DNA from: Panopea generosa
Lineage: Eukaryota > Mollusca > Bivalvia > Adapedonta > Hiatellidae
Direction: 5' to 3'
Assembly (NCBI GenBank): GCA_029582155.1
Contig: CM055905.1
Coordinates: 8,770,995-8,834,994 of the forward strand
Length of the DNA stretch: 64,000 nucleotides
The position numbers and the translations under genes were made by a program. Position 1 is the stretch's first letter, and every line of letters begins with the position of its first letter. Positions 11,505 to 21,466 of this stretch are shown here, in pieces. Below the pieces are notes generated by a model that did no database searches, was not told the origin of the DNA, and saw only the letters and a program-made list of their open reading frames with translations.

Positions 11505-11756
11505 CTTTGCACCATGGGTTAAAGAGCACGACAAACTTTTCTCCAGGATCGTAGATTGCTTGCCGTTTCCTCCCATCTTTATTGAGGAAAGTTGTTACCG
11601 TAAACTGCCAATTCCCTATGGCGCAGTTCGCGGCAATGTGTACGTCTATCGTCGCCACGTTGCCTTCCGTCTTCACCAACTTGCCACTCCATGTGTTCGC
11701 ATTGCGTTCCCTTTCCCCAGTTTCAATTACGCTGGAACTGTCCGTTTGTAAAAGAG
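11505..11756 (-). CDS. Transglutaminase exon 3: rest of the N-terminal domain, ending in FNPWCK
   Basis: The exon encodes about 84 residues: a tryptophan strand (NTWSGKLVK), the block NCAIGNWQFTV that corresponds to the family's NAPIG-Y-L strand, and the hallmark VLFNPWCK at the domain end. The donor is AAAG|GTATGC in phase 1 and the next exon supplies AT, giving the expected DD after WCK. The start is uncertain. An acceptor at TAG|GTGGTG (exon start 11778) has the better intron context but the wrong phase for the previous exon; AGAG|CTCT (start 11756) has the right phase and gives the spacing before the Trp usual in the family. A plus-strand SINE ends only about 12-24 bp beyond the donor. 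The frame has no stop. Confidence 0.9.
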
Positions 11757-11778
11757 CTCTGTTTTGCACGGACACCAC

Positions 11779-12607
11779 CTAGTTAATGGAGCAAATTCGT
11801 AAAAATATATCAATGAATAACTAAATTTCACCAATAGAATTAAGATTTCATGTAATTTCGTAATGTACCCGTGCAGTCCTACTTGGTGTTTTAAAAATAC
11901 ATTTCATGCAATGCAGACCACGTGTAAAAACGGAAAAGAATGAATACAACTACGGATAGAGCGATTATTTCAAATTTCGGTTGCTACGGCGAGTACAGTT
12001 TAGTAATACTGATAACGGAGCTTTTGTGACTTACAATACATTTTGATTTTATCAAGGAAATATGCAGATTATGCTACTCGTTTAGAAAACGAAGTCTTCT
12101 ATAGGGTTCGTGTTGCCTATATTACCATTTTTTCTATAACCTTTGTTATTCTGTTGATCACGATTTCATCCGACCGATAAAATAGTTTCAAAAGTTTCAA
12201 AATGCATTTACCATAGTAGAGGACGTAGTGATCCAAATTAGATTTTATTGCGATTTTTGATCTATCAGCAAAACACTTCAAATATGCAAACGACTACTGC
12301 GCATTAGTATAGCAACGGTAAAAATAGTCCCCCTCAGCGTTCCAAGCAACGACTATTATGGTGTATAGTTTAAACATATTTTATTGCCAAATAAACACAT
12401 ATTACAATATTTATCATGCATATAAGTCAAATACAATTTAAGGCAAAAGGGTCTGGCCACAAGTTCTCTCAACATTAGATTCGGCCATTCCCTTTCAACT
12501 ATATTTTGCAATTTTTAACGATGGTTAAGATATATTACATTCCCGGCAAGTAAATATGAATGACATAAAGTGTAGTTAATGAGAAAGTATACATGCGTAC
12601 TCACGCA
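11779..12607. other. Part of transglutaminase intron 2, nothing recognised
   Basis: AT-rich sequence without tandem repeats or a tRNA-like promoter. Confidence 0.4.
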
Positions 12608-12616
12608 AACACACAC

Positions 12617-12672
<56 letters not shown>

Positions 12673-12720
12673 GCACACATACGCACACACGCCCGCACAC
12701 ACATATATACACAGACATTC
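12608..12720. repeat. (CA)n microsatellite
   Basis: An almost pure CA tract at 12619-12668, followed by interrupted CA/GCAC. The apparent Thr-His or Cys-Val peptides are artefacts. Confidence 0.97.
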
Positions 12721-12850
12721 ACATGCAAACATACATACACGCACACACATATGAATGTATGTTGAGGTATTTACTGAAAAGCGAAAATCATTTTATTTTT
12801 TGCTTTTTTTTTTTTTAAATGAAATTAAATATTAAATTATTAGAAAATAT

Positions 12851-12870
12851 ACACACACACACACACACAC
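12851..12870. repeat. Short (AC)n tract, possible LINE tail
   Basis: Ten AC units. On the minus strand it reads TGTGTG about 110 nt after the LINE ORF2 stop and may be the element's 3' simple-repeat tail. Confidence 0.7.
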
Positions 12871-12983
12871 ATAAATGTATATAAAGTATTATCTTGTTGG
12901 TCACTGATATTCACGCGATCGGTTATGGTGTGGTAGCTGTTACAGAGTCAGGGGAGAAAAACAAAATACTATAACGAAATTAA

Positions 12984-15900
12984 TTATTGGAATCTTCTGG
13001 ATTCGTGAATGAAAGTTAGAACACTTTCGAAGAGATTTATGTTATCTTCACATGAATGATCGTCTGATCCATATAACAGCTTTTTGACATTGAGTGGATG
13101 GAACAACCTTGTGTTTTGAAATAATTTAATTCTTTGTTGTACAAAAAGAATGCAGTTAAAAAAGTAATGTTCAGCATCTTCCAATCCATGCGTACAGATA
13201 CATGTTGGATAATTTTCTATATGATTAACGTAAAGATCATGATTTAAGTTACTACAATTATTTCTTAGTCTTGCATGCTGTGCAGATAATATTCGTATAC
13301 CATAGTTAAAGTGTTTTGGAACTATAACTGGATGAAAACAAGTATTTATTAGGTTTCGTTTAAATATTGATAATGATGGTGCTTCCCTTAAAGCAACTGA
13401 TAGTTTATTCCACAACGAAACTGTTGATGGAATGAAAGAATTTGCAAAGAGCTCAGTTCGTCTGGTAATGATATCAAGATCTTGTGAGTTTCTAAGATCG
13501 TATGTTGTTCTACTACTAACTGTATCGGGAAATAAATCTATTAAGTAGTTTGGTGTCATACCATGTTTTATTTTGTATGCCAATATCAATTTTTGATACT
13601 TTCTTCTGTCTGACAGAGATAACCAGCCAATTTCTTTATATAATTTTGAAATGGATATTGATCTTGTTGTGCCAGTAACAATTCTGGCAGCTTCATGTTG
13701 AATTTTTTCTAAGTTGTCTTTCTCGTAGCAGGTACAGTTATCCCACACTACCGAGGCGTATTCTAAAATTGGGCGAATAAATGATATATAAATTTGATTA
13801 AGAGAGTCCCTACGTATTTTAAATTTAACTTTTCTCATCATGCCAAGAATTTTGGATGCAGACTGTATTATGTTTTCAATATGAGCGTGCCATTTACCAT
13901 TATTACTGATTGTAAGGCCCAAGTGTTTGTGATTTTCAACAAATGTTACAGGAATATTTTCAAACAATAGTGATGGATTACGAACTTTTTTTGATGTGAA
14001 TAATATTGCTTCAGTTTTCAAGGGATTGAACGTAACTAACCACTGTTTTGACCAAGCAGATAACATAATTAGATCGTGATTTATTATACCTTCAAGATCT
14101 GATATATTTGTGGCAGAGCTCGCTAAGGAAGTGTCATCTGCAAACAAACGTGCAAGACTTAATAAATTGTCTGCTATATCATTTACGTAAATTAGAAATA
14201 GTAATGGACCCAGGACAGACCCCTGCGGTACACCAGCATTGACGGACATTGTATGAGAAGAGGATGTGCCGACAAATACCTTTTGGCTCCTACCGGAAAG
14301 ATAGTTATTGAACCAATTTAAGATTTTGCCGTTTATACCGTATTGTTGCATTTTGAATAAAAGGCCTTTGTGCCAGACACGGTCGAATGCTTTAGAAATA
14401 TCACAGAAGACCATACAAGTGTTAAGTTTAGAGTCAGTTGAATTAACAATTTGGTGGTATATGTCGATTAATTGGTATACAGTGGAATGACCAGTTAAAA
14501 AACCTGATTGTCTAGAATATATAAGATTATCAGAGATAAGGTAATTATATATATACTTATACACACAACGTTCCATAAGTTTACCAATACAACTTAACAG
14601 GGAAATAGGTCTGTAATTACTAACACACGATGAATCGCCTTTCTTATAAAGGGGCATAACAAGTGCATGTTTCCAGTTACATGGAAAAGATTCCTCGCGA
14701 ATAGACTTATTAAATAAAATACATAAAGGTTTTGAAATTGTACCCTTGGTTAGTTTTAAAATTCTGTGACTTACTAAGTCTGGCCCTACAGCTTTATTAA
14801 TACCTAAACAAGAAATCATATCTTCAATGTCGTTCTTTAATATAGTTATGTCGTTAATTGTTCTGTCTGTCCGTATGCTCGGTTCTGGTAGGGTTGACCC
14901 TCTATCATCTACGTTAGAAATAGAGCAAAAAAACTCATTTAAACAATTTGCTTTCTCATTGTCTGAGAAACATATATTTTCGGAGCTGTCGTTAAGTGTT
15001 GTTTTCAGTATTGGGATTGTTTCGGATTTACTATTATTTTTAACCAAGTTCCTTAAGATTTTCCAGTATTGATTTGGATTGTCTGTCCGAGATGTGGCAA
15101 TATTTTGTTCCAAGTTGCTGAAAAAGCGTTCTTTTGCATGTTTTTTCAAGTTGTTAACCTTGTTCCTTAAACGTTTGTATTTTGTCCAATCATTTTGGTT
15201 TGTACTTTTGGTCGCTATTTTCTTTTGTCTGTCTCTTTGTCTTGAAGTTGTTCGTAACTGTGAGTCGTACCAGGGTTTGTCATTAGGTCGAATTGTTACT
15301 TCTTTGGATGGGATACATTTAGTCATAAGTGATAGTAATGTCTCTGTAAATCGTGAACATGAGTCATTTATGTCAAGTTCTTCAATAAAGTCCCAGTCTT
15401 GGTCGGATATCATGCGGTTTAACGTTTCATAGTCACCTTTTTTGTAATTCCAGATTTTTCGCTTTGAACATGTTTGTTTGTAATCGTGAAACTTTATTAT
15501 TAAGAGTGTAGCTTTGTGGTCGCTAACTCGTCTATCAATGTCTATTACGTCAGAGGTTAAAGGTAATATACTGTCGGATATGATAATAGGGTCGAGTAAG
15601 GTTGCTGAGGTATCTGTCACTCGTGTCGGTTTATCGATTATATTTTTCATGTTATTTATGATGATAATGTTACGTAAGTGGCAGTCTCTTTTGCTCAATA
15701 AATCTTGGTTGAGATCACCGACAATTACAATATTGGAATTTGATTCGAGAGCAAGTTCGATAGAAATATTAAAATTTTCCCAAAAACAAACTGGTGTATT
15801 AGGAGAACGATATATATTACAAAGTAAAAAGGAAGACGATTTGTAACAAATCTCTACCCATATTGCATGGACTACTGTGCTTTCGAGATCCGTACGTCTT

Positions 15901-16421
15901 TTCGACATAATTGTCTTTGAAACATAAGTTAAAAGACCTCCCGAATGAGAAGTACAATCCTTTCTGTAGATACATCCGTCAAAGTTATCAATAACTAAAT
16001 CGTCAGAAGGTACCAAGTTGTTAAGATGAGTTTCAGTAAAGCACATTATGTCAATATCAGTAAAGTTTTGGGAAATAAAATCAAATTTATAGATAATGCT
16101 CCTTATATTTAAATGGATAATTGAAATAGCACCTAGTATGTTCACAGTATCCGTAAAGTCGGGACCGGGATTTGTCTCAACATCTCCTGACATCAAAACT
16201 AATAACAGGATGACCAAAGCACATTGGAGATTGACAATACTTTGTTGAAAATAGACAGAAGTAAATTTGAAATAGAAACCTGCGATGGTAAATATAAACT
16301 CAAGAAACATAAACAACTCTTTCAAATGGTTATATTTTAGAGTGAGTCTCCCGAATACTCCGCTTGTGCAATTGTGAAACATACCGATTGCCACACGCCA
16401 TGAATTTATGTCATTACCCAT
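12984..16421 (-). CDS. LINE ORF2: 2A peptide, APE endonuclease and reverse transcriptase (intact)
   Basis: This uninterrupted 1145-codon frame starts at ATG 16421. Residues 1-79 are poorly conserved with hydrophobic stretches at about 37-56 and 66-77. Residues 79-87 (GDVETNPGP) form a 2A ribosome-skipping motif. Residues about 98-306 are an APE-type endonuclease: NIRSI at 105, the catalytic Glu in TETH (130), YRSPN (204-208), GDLNQD (235-240) and SDH (300-302). The reverse transcriptase shows NYRPISLLS (602-610), QSGFLTGHST (638-647), CDISKAFD (673-680), GVPQGSVLGPLLF (730-742) and FADD (760-763). The C-terminal region has a CCHC-like knuckle (C1074, C1076, H1085, C1090). The layout fits the CR1/L2/Crack group. 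An intact frame suggests recent insertion. The element lies in a transglutaminase intron in sense orientation. Confidence 0.97.
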   Translation of the reverse strand: MGNDINSWRVAIGMFHNCTSGVFGRLTLKYNHLKELFMFLEFIFTIAGFYFKFTSVYFQQSIVNLQCALVILLLVLMSGDVETNPGPDFTDTVNILGAISIIHLNIRSIIYKFDFISQNFTDIDIMCFTETHLNNLVPSDDLVIDNFDGCIYRKDCTSHSGGLLTYVSKTIMSKRRTDLESTVVHAIWVEICYKSSSFLLCNIYRSPNTPVCFWENFNISIELALESNSNIVIVGDLNQDLLSKRDCHLRNIIIINNMKNIIDKPTRVTDTSATLLDPIIISDSILPLTSDVIDIDRRVSDHKATLLIIKFHDYKQTCSKRKIWNYKKGDYETLNRMISDQDWDFIEELDINDSCSRFTETLLSLMTKCIPSKEVTIRPNDKPWYDSQLRTTSRQRDRQKKIATKSTNQNDWTKYKRLRNKVNNLKKHAKERFFSNLEQNIATSRTDNPNQYWKILRNLVKNNSKSETIPILKTTLNDSSENICFSDNEKANCLNEFFCSISNVDDRGSTLPEPSIRTDRTINDITILKNDIEDMISCLGINKAVGPDLVSHRILKLTKGTISKPLCILFNKSIREESFPCNWKHALVMPLYKKGDSSCVSNYRPISLLSCIGKLMERCVYKYIYNYLISDNLIYSRQSGFLTGHSTVYQLIDIYHQIVNSTDSKLNTCMVFCDISKAFDRVWHKGLLFKMQQYGINGKILNWFNNYLSGRSQKVFVGTSSSHTMSVNAGVPQGSVLGPLLFLIYVNDIADNLLSLARLFADDTSLASSATNISDLEGIINHDLIMLSAWSKQWLVTFNPLKTEAILFTSKKVRNPSLLFENIPVTFVENHKHLGLTISNNGKWHAHIENIIQSASKILGMMRKVKFKIRRDSLNQIYISFIRPILEYASVVWDNCTCYEKDNLEKIQHEAARIVTGTTRSISISKLYKEIGWLSLSDRRKYQKLILAYKIKHGMTPNYLIDLFPDTVSSRTTYDLRNSQDLDIITRRTELFANSFIPSTVSLWNKLSVALREAPSLSIFKRNLINTCFHPVIVPKHFNYGIRILSAQHARLRNNCSNLNHDLYVNHIENYPTCICTHGLEDAEHYFFNCILFVQQRIKLFQNTRLFHPLNVKKLLYGSDDHSCEDNINLFESVLTFIHESRRFQ
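16161..16187 (-). other. 2A-like ribosome-skipping motif in the LINE ORF2
   Basis: The codons for GDVETNPGP (residues 79-87) match the DxExNPG|P consensus exactly. In known 2A sequences the ribosome fails to join the Gly-Pro bond and continues, giving two products. Skipping here would release an 86-residue leader and an endonuclease-RT protein beginning with Pro87. The residues directly before it (ALVILLLVLMS) are hydrophobic, as in other 2As. Such motifs are published for non-LTR elements of the CR1, L2, Crack, Rex1 and Ingi clades. Activity here is inferred. Confidence 0.9.
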
Positions 16422-17135
16422 TGGGATATTGTCTCATACAAAAAGCAAATTGTCGGAACAACCGGTTTGATTTCATACAAATTAAAACTACACCACGCTC
16501 ATGACAAACCGCATAAACCAGGACCAAACCAGATAAAACAATGGAATATTCATTTAGTAATAAAATAAATAAGAATATTGAAATAGTGACTTTGAAAAAT
16601 AAAATAAATTCATTCATACTAAGTCAGAGAATAGACTGACTGGCCTAATTAGAATGATGATTTATAAACATTTTTTTTTTTTTAATGTCACCGTATTACT
16701 TTCGTTTTAGAAGTAGTATTAAAAACTAATTCAGACTTAAGTGGAAAACAAAATGTACACATGAAAATTCAATAATTTGTAACAAGTAGGTTTCAAAGCA
16801 CATATATTTTTACTATATAAGCATGTATGCACTTAAAAAATATTAATGTTCTGCACTTGCAAGATGAAGCTAAAAAACAAATTTGTATACTATAAAATAA
16901 TCACACAAAGTATCTCTTGGTATGTCGATGAACAAACCGTATCATTTTTTGGTAGTTATAATTCAATAAAACTACAAACCAGTAATATTAAATAAACAAG
17001 CTGCGTTTGTGCCAAACGCATCACATAATTACAATATATTATACTTAATCTTAATAAAAATGTAATAGGTGATAGCTATAATCATTATATATTTTATCTT
17101 TAATTTCAATTTCAATGTAACTTTAGGTATGTTCA
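16422..17135. other. AT-rich sequence upstream of LINE ORF2, nothing recognised
   Basis: A hydrophobic 67-codon minus-strand frame (16617-16414) overlaps the ORF2 start by eight bases (ATGGGTAA). It has no recognisable domain and is probably chance or 5' leader. A run of twelve T's lies near 16671. No other feature is visible. Confidence 0.5.
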
Positions 17136-17140
17136 TCCTT

Positions 17141-17184
<44 letters not shown>

Positions 17185-17402
17185 TATCATCATCATCATC
17201 ATCATTAACAATATCATAATAATCATCATAATCATCAGCATTGTCATCGTCACCATCATTATCATCCTTATCATCATCATCACCATTAACAATATCATAA
17301 TAATCATCATCATCATCGTAATCATAATCATCATCATCATCATCATCATTATCATCATCTTCATCACCATTAACAATGTCATAATAATCATCATCATCAT
17401 CA
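17136..17402. repeat. (ATC)n trinucleotide microsatellite, interrupted
   Basis: A 267-bp tract of ATC/CAT triplets is broken by a recurring interruption, ATTAACAATRTCATAATAAT, at about 17205, 17285 and 17370. This shows that a composite unit of about 80 bp has itself been duplicated. The apparent proteins of Ile, Met or Asp on either strand are artefacts of the triplet repeat. Confidence 0.95.
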
Positions 17403-17500
17403 GTAACAATGAAACATTTTACATAAGGGTACCAAACAAATATTTGCATAAAATGACATTTCAACATAAGTGTTAAAGATCATCATCATTTAATTACCTT

Positions 17501-18040
17501 TGTATTGACGACGACAACGACGGCGATAATCACATTATTGAAGGTGACGACGTTAACATGACCATCATAATCACGACGTCAACATTAATTAACCATCGTC
17601 ATAATCCCTTTAATTACTCCCATTGTATTGACGACGAAAAAGACGACGTCAACGACGACAAACTCCGCTATTACCAATAAGTACTTACTATATTGGTGAC
17701 TATGACGTCAACATAAAATAACTATCATCATCCTTCCCTATATTCAACCCCAGTGTATTGACGACGAAAAAGATGACGACAGTCTCCACAATCCAAAATA
17801 AGTACTCACTATATTGATGACCACGACGTCAACATTAACTAACCATCATCATCGTCCCTTTTAACCACCCACTTGTATTGACGACGAAAAAGACGACGAC
17901 AACGACGACAATTACCACTATCCCGTAAAAAATTCCCCAATTATATTGATGACGACGACTTCATCATTAATTAACAAATTCATTATCATCCCATATAATC
18001 CTCGCATTGTGCTGACGACGAAAAAGACGACGACAACTAT
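17501..18040. repeat. Degenerate ~125-bp tandem repeat, about five copies
   Basis: Copies begin with TGTATTGACGACGA at 17501, 17624, 17754, 17874 and (diverged) 18009, so spacing is 120-135 bp. Each holds a GACGACGAAAAAGACGACG run, an ATTGATGACCACGACGTCAA segment and an AACYATCATCATC segment. The repeat seems to have grown from the neighbouring ATC/GAC triplet tract. One copy contains the palindrome TGACGTCA at about 17703-17710. Confidence 0.85.
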
Positions 18041-18279
18041 CAGTGAGTGCAATAAGGTGTCATAATTATAAATGTTATACAAGTCATAAAGATAATCATG
18101 TTTATGTTTTGTATAGCAAGAGATCAAGAAAAACATAAAAAATAATACAATATCAGAGAAATTTATGTTTAGATTTAGATTTATCATTACCATTTTAGTA
18201 ATCGGGAGAGAGTACAGAAAAACAGAAAAACTGCTCTTCTTAAACAACAATATGTCAGATGTCAATCGTCCCTTGTTAG

Positions 18280-18935
18280 TAAAACTTTTTATTCGACATT
18301 CTACACAGCTAATGCATGCACGCTCTTTTCAAGGCGTAATAAATATTTGAAGAATGGCTGGTTAATTTGAATGAACACTGTTGTAAACAAATAGTAAATT
18401 TGATAGTAGAATATAGCAGCCAGTTATAAAGTTATTAACTGCTGATTCTATTGATAAATAAATTAATTTTTCAATAAAATGTGTAAAAAGGTTACATATA
18501 TATTTATTGTAAGGTGTTTGACTATTTAAGTATGGAAAAAAACATACTATTTTAATATCAATGCACCAGTCACATATGAAATGTAATACTGTACATGTAC
18601 ATGTAAATAAAACTTTTTACTCGACATTCTACACAGCTAATGCATGCACGCACTTTTCAAGGCGTAGTAAATATTTGAAGAATGGTTGGTTAATTTGAAT
18701 GAACACTGTTGTAAACAAATAGTAAATTTGATAGTAGAATATAGCAGCCAGTTATAAAGTTGTATAACTGCTGATTCTATTGATAAATAAATTAATTTTC
18801 AATAAAATGTGTAAAAAGGTTACATATATATTTATTGTAAGGTGTTTGACTATTTAAGTATGGAAAAAAAAAACATACTATTTTAATATCAATGTACCAG
18901 TCACATATGAAATGTAATAATGTTCATGTACAATA
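18280..18935. repeat. 328-bp direct tandem duplication (two copies)
   Basis: Copy 1 (18280-18607) and copy 2 (18608-18935) both start TAAAACTTTTTAYTCGACAT and stay nearly identical through CATACTATTTTAATATCAATG. They differ by a few substitutions and one or two-base indels. The duplication sits directly downstream of the ORF1 fragment in transcription order. No coding potential is seen. Confidence 0.95.
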
Positions 18936-18959
18936 CAAATAATTTATATATTATAATAT

Positions 18960-19478
18960 TCAAAACTGCTTAAGGTCACCCAGTGAGTGGATCGGATGTT
19001 TCTGGTCGTGCTTGTCTTTCACATATATGCGACCGTCTCTTGAAAATGCTTGCTTCAAAATATTTTGCCTGACTAGTTTTCTCGATTCATATAGAATGTT
19101 GCTACGTTTTTTGGTCAGGTCTTCGTTTATAAACACATTTCTATATAAGTCACTCTCCTTTAGCTTTGATTTTGCACCGATGAAGTTGGCTCGTGATCTA
19201 TATGAAACAAATTTTACAATGATATCTGCTGGTTTTGACGCTATAGTATTTCTCCTTTTAACTCTGTGGGAACGATCAATATCAACGAGATTAATTTGAG
19301 TGTTGCACTTTGAGGCAATGTCGAGCACAATCTCGTCAGTAGTTTCAGCAGCGGTGACCGGAATACCACTTATCCTGAGACAGTTGCGGCGGGAGTACTG
19401 TTCTGATTCGTCTAGAGCAGATTCGAGTGACGCACATTTAGATACAAGGTCATCGACCTGACTGCGGAGGGTGCTCAC
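18960..19478 (-). CDS. Partial LINE ORF1 protein (coiled coil plus RRM-like nucleic-acid-binding region)
   Basis: This 172-codon frame reads as a retrotransposon ORF1 protein. A short coiled coil (LRSQVDDLVSKCASLESALD) leads into EQYSRRNCLRISGIP, then DIDRSHRV, DIIVKFVSYRSRANF and VFINEDLTKKRSNILYESRKL, ending GRIYVKDKHD. This arrangement is common in invertebrate LINE ORF1 proteins, which bind RNA and act as chaperones. The annotated left end is a GTG, not an ATG. The same frame stays open upstream to at least about 19540 (ILSQKIATII reads like more coiled coil), so the true N-terminus is missing, as in a 5'-truncated copy. It lies 2.5 kb before ORF2 on the same strand and may be part of the same element or a separate fragment. 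Confidence 0.8.
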   Translation of the reverse strand: MSTLRSQVDDLVSKCASLESALDESEQYSRRNCLRISGIPVTAAETTDEIVLDIASKCNTQINLVDIDRSHRVKRRNTIASKPADIIVKFVSYRSRANFIGAKSKLKESDLYRNVFINEDLTKKRSNILYESRKLVRQNILKQAFSRDGRIYVKDKHDQKHPIHSLGDLKQF

Positions 19479-19545
19479 TATTATGGTCGCAATTTTTTGT
19501 GATAAAATGCATGGAAAAATGAAAATTGTTGTCTCAAAACCACGT

Positions 19546-20363
19546 TTTAAGATTGATGTTCTAGTCAGAATAATTTATATTTATAAAGGTGGAATACTTG
19601 AAAAAGGTAGTATACTTACTTTGTTTATTCAAAATATCGAATTGAACTTGCGCAAAGGCCGATATTTGTGCTTTACTCTTTATATGAAAGAGAAAGGCTT
19701 TAAAATATCAAAAGCATCAAGTCCCAGTACCGCAACATTTGAAGCGTTCGAGCATATGTCAAATACAAAACAAATTACCTAAACACAACACATTTAAAGA
19801 AAGTACATAGATTTTCGTCTTGAAATCTTTCTGAAAATCTTTAAGAAAGATTAAAACAGTCTGTGGCAGAATTACTGTCTGAAAGCGAACGCAGGTTTGA
19901 CGCTAAATTTGACCTGTGTATTTTTTAAGCAGATGGAACGATGATGGGCAGTATTCAAATATAGAACACAACACAGACAGCTTATTCTATTTTCACTGAA
20001 AGTAAAATTGAAAAACAAAGCTGCCAACGTGTAGGAACTTACGAAAAGTGAAAAAAGATTAACTAATTGCATCCAGAGTCATCTAGAGAACAGCTCAGAT
20101 TTATCAGTCACTTGAAACTAATACCGGTGTCCCGTTAGATTCACACGCACTTCGGACGGCTGTCCACGATTGGGTGTATACTTATGCTTTTTTATTTGGC
20201 ATACAAATTAAAATAAACGACAGATGATGCATCAGGAGGAACAAGAGCAGTACATCGGGAGATCATGTTTCTGCATCGGTAACAAGCCAGGTGAAGATAC
20301 TGATACTATAGTTCTCAAAATAGAAGAAGCAGGGGTTTAACCATTGTCCACTGCCATCGATCG
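19546..20363. other. Intron sequence, nothing recognised
   Basis: A 103-codon plus-strand open frame (19471-19782) shows no domain and overlaps the ORF1 end on the other strand. Taken as chance. Confidence 0.4.
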
Positions 20364-20483
20364 TTTAGTTTAAACTTATTTATTTTTCTTCGATTGTAAA
20401 TCAACTCAGACGAATACGCTCCTAGTCTTCCTGGGTAGAACCAGTATTAAGCATATGCGGAAAAAGTGTCTTGATCGTTTTCA
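20364..20483 (-). repeat. SINE, family D, truncated copy without tRNA head
   Basis: It shares GTTTAGTTTAAACTTATTTA, GTCTTCCTGGGTAGAACCAG and AAGCATATGCGGAAAA with the fuller copy at 29071-29285. The tRNA-like end is absent. Confidence 0.85.
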
Positions 20484-21425
20484 TCGAGATAGAAAACCTG
20501 AGACACTAGCGAAATGATCATTCCAGATTATTGAGAAGTTCACATCATACAAATCGCGTATAACACTATTAGAGTTGCTACGTGATTAACATACTGACAT
20601 AAACCTAAATGAGGAGTTGGTGTGCAATCGCATGGACATTGCTGATTAGTGCAGACTACAGGCCAAACCCCAAAATCGCTCCATTTAAAGGACTGGATGA
20701 TTGATTGAAACCTATTTGTCAAGTACACTAATGATCAAAACGACTAGAAAGCAGAGTGGACTTGATATCTTCGGCCAAAATAATTTTCGAAATTAGGAAA
20801 TATCCAAGAACAACGCATATCATCATGCTTGGCTGTGTGCTAATATAAACTACTTATAACAGAGATGTTACGGTAAAGAATGTTTGTTTATTAATAAATT
20901 GTTGCGCGAGACGTTGATCGGGAGATTTGTCAATCATTTCGGCACGCACTCATTCATTAATTCAGTCATCCATCCATTCTTTCTGTTTATTTATCTAGTT
21001 GCATTTCTTAACGGATCAAGATTATAACTTGCGAATCGATGAGAAATAAAAATAAGAATTGAGTTATCTTTTACCTAAATTGGCCGTTTCCTGTTTCTTC
21101 TTGAATGGTTAACTAGTCAAGGGACGTTATTATATGTCATACTTATTCAAATAGTCAAAATGTAGTTATTTCCCTTCCTTTGAGCGGAATCGCGGTCTTA
21201 CCTAGTCTTCGCCATGTATGTAAATAGTTGTGAAGATGTAGTTATTTCCCTTGTATTTGAGAGGAAATTACCCTGAAATGCGTCTACCCGTCTCATGTGT
21301 GATGGTTTGGGCTAATCAACCAGGGCACATTCATAGTTTTTTGTATCAATATTTGTTTTATGTTTGATAGTGCGACGGTTTCTTTTTATATTGATTACTT
21401 TCACAACACACTTATTATTAACACA

Positions 21426-21427
<2 letters not shown>
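20484..21427. other. Intron sequence with a small duplication
   Basis: A diverged ~70-bp direct repeat (TGTAGTTATTTCCCTT at about 21161 and 21238) is the only pattern seen. Confidence 0.4.

Positions 21428-21463
<36 letters not shown>
21428..21463. repeat. (CT)n microsatellite
   Basis: About eighteen pure CT units. Confidence 0.97.

Positions 21464-21466
<3 letters not shown>

Larger units (their letters stand above)
12839..19545 (-). mobile_element. Candidate extent of a non-LTR retrotransposon (CR1/L2/Crack-like)
   Basis: ORF1 and ORF2 lie on the same strand in the expected order. After the ORF2 stop there is only about 110-150 nt of 3' sequence, which ends in an alternating TG tract (12851-12870) and a further A-rich run (minus-strand reading of 12806-12817); simple-repeat tails are usual in this group. 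The 2.5 kb between ORF1 and ORF2 is unusually long and repeat-rich, so the joint extent is uncertain. The safe core is 12984-16421. No target-site duplication could be fixed by eye. Confidence 0.4.

Noticed and set aside
12515-12818. Cys-Val and Thr-His repeat proteins
   Set aside because: Produced by the (CA)n tract.
16414-16617. 67-codon hydrophobic frame overlapping the ORF2 start, as a LINE ORF1
   Set aside because: No ORF1 domain features; a real ORF1-like sequence exists at 18960-19478.
17029-17476. Poly-Met, poly-Ile and poly-Asp frames
   Set aside because: Produced by the ATC triplet microsatellite.
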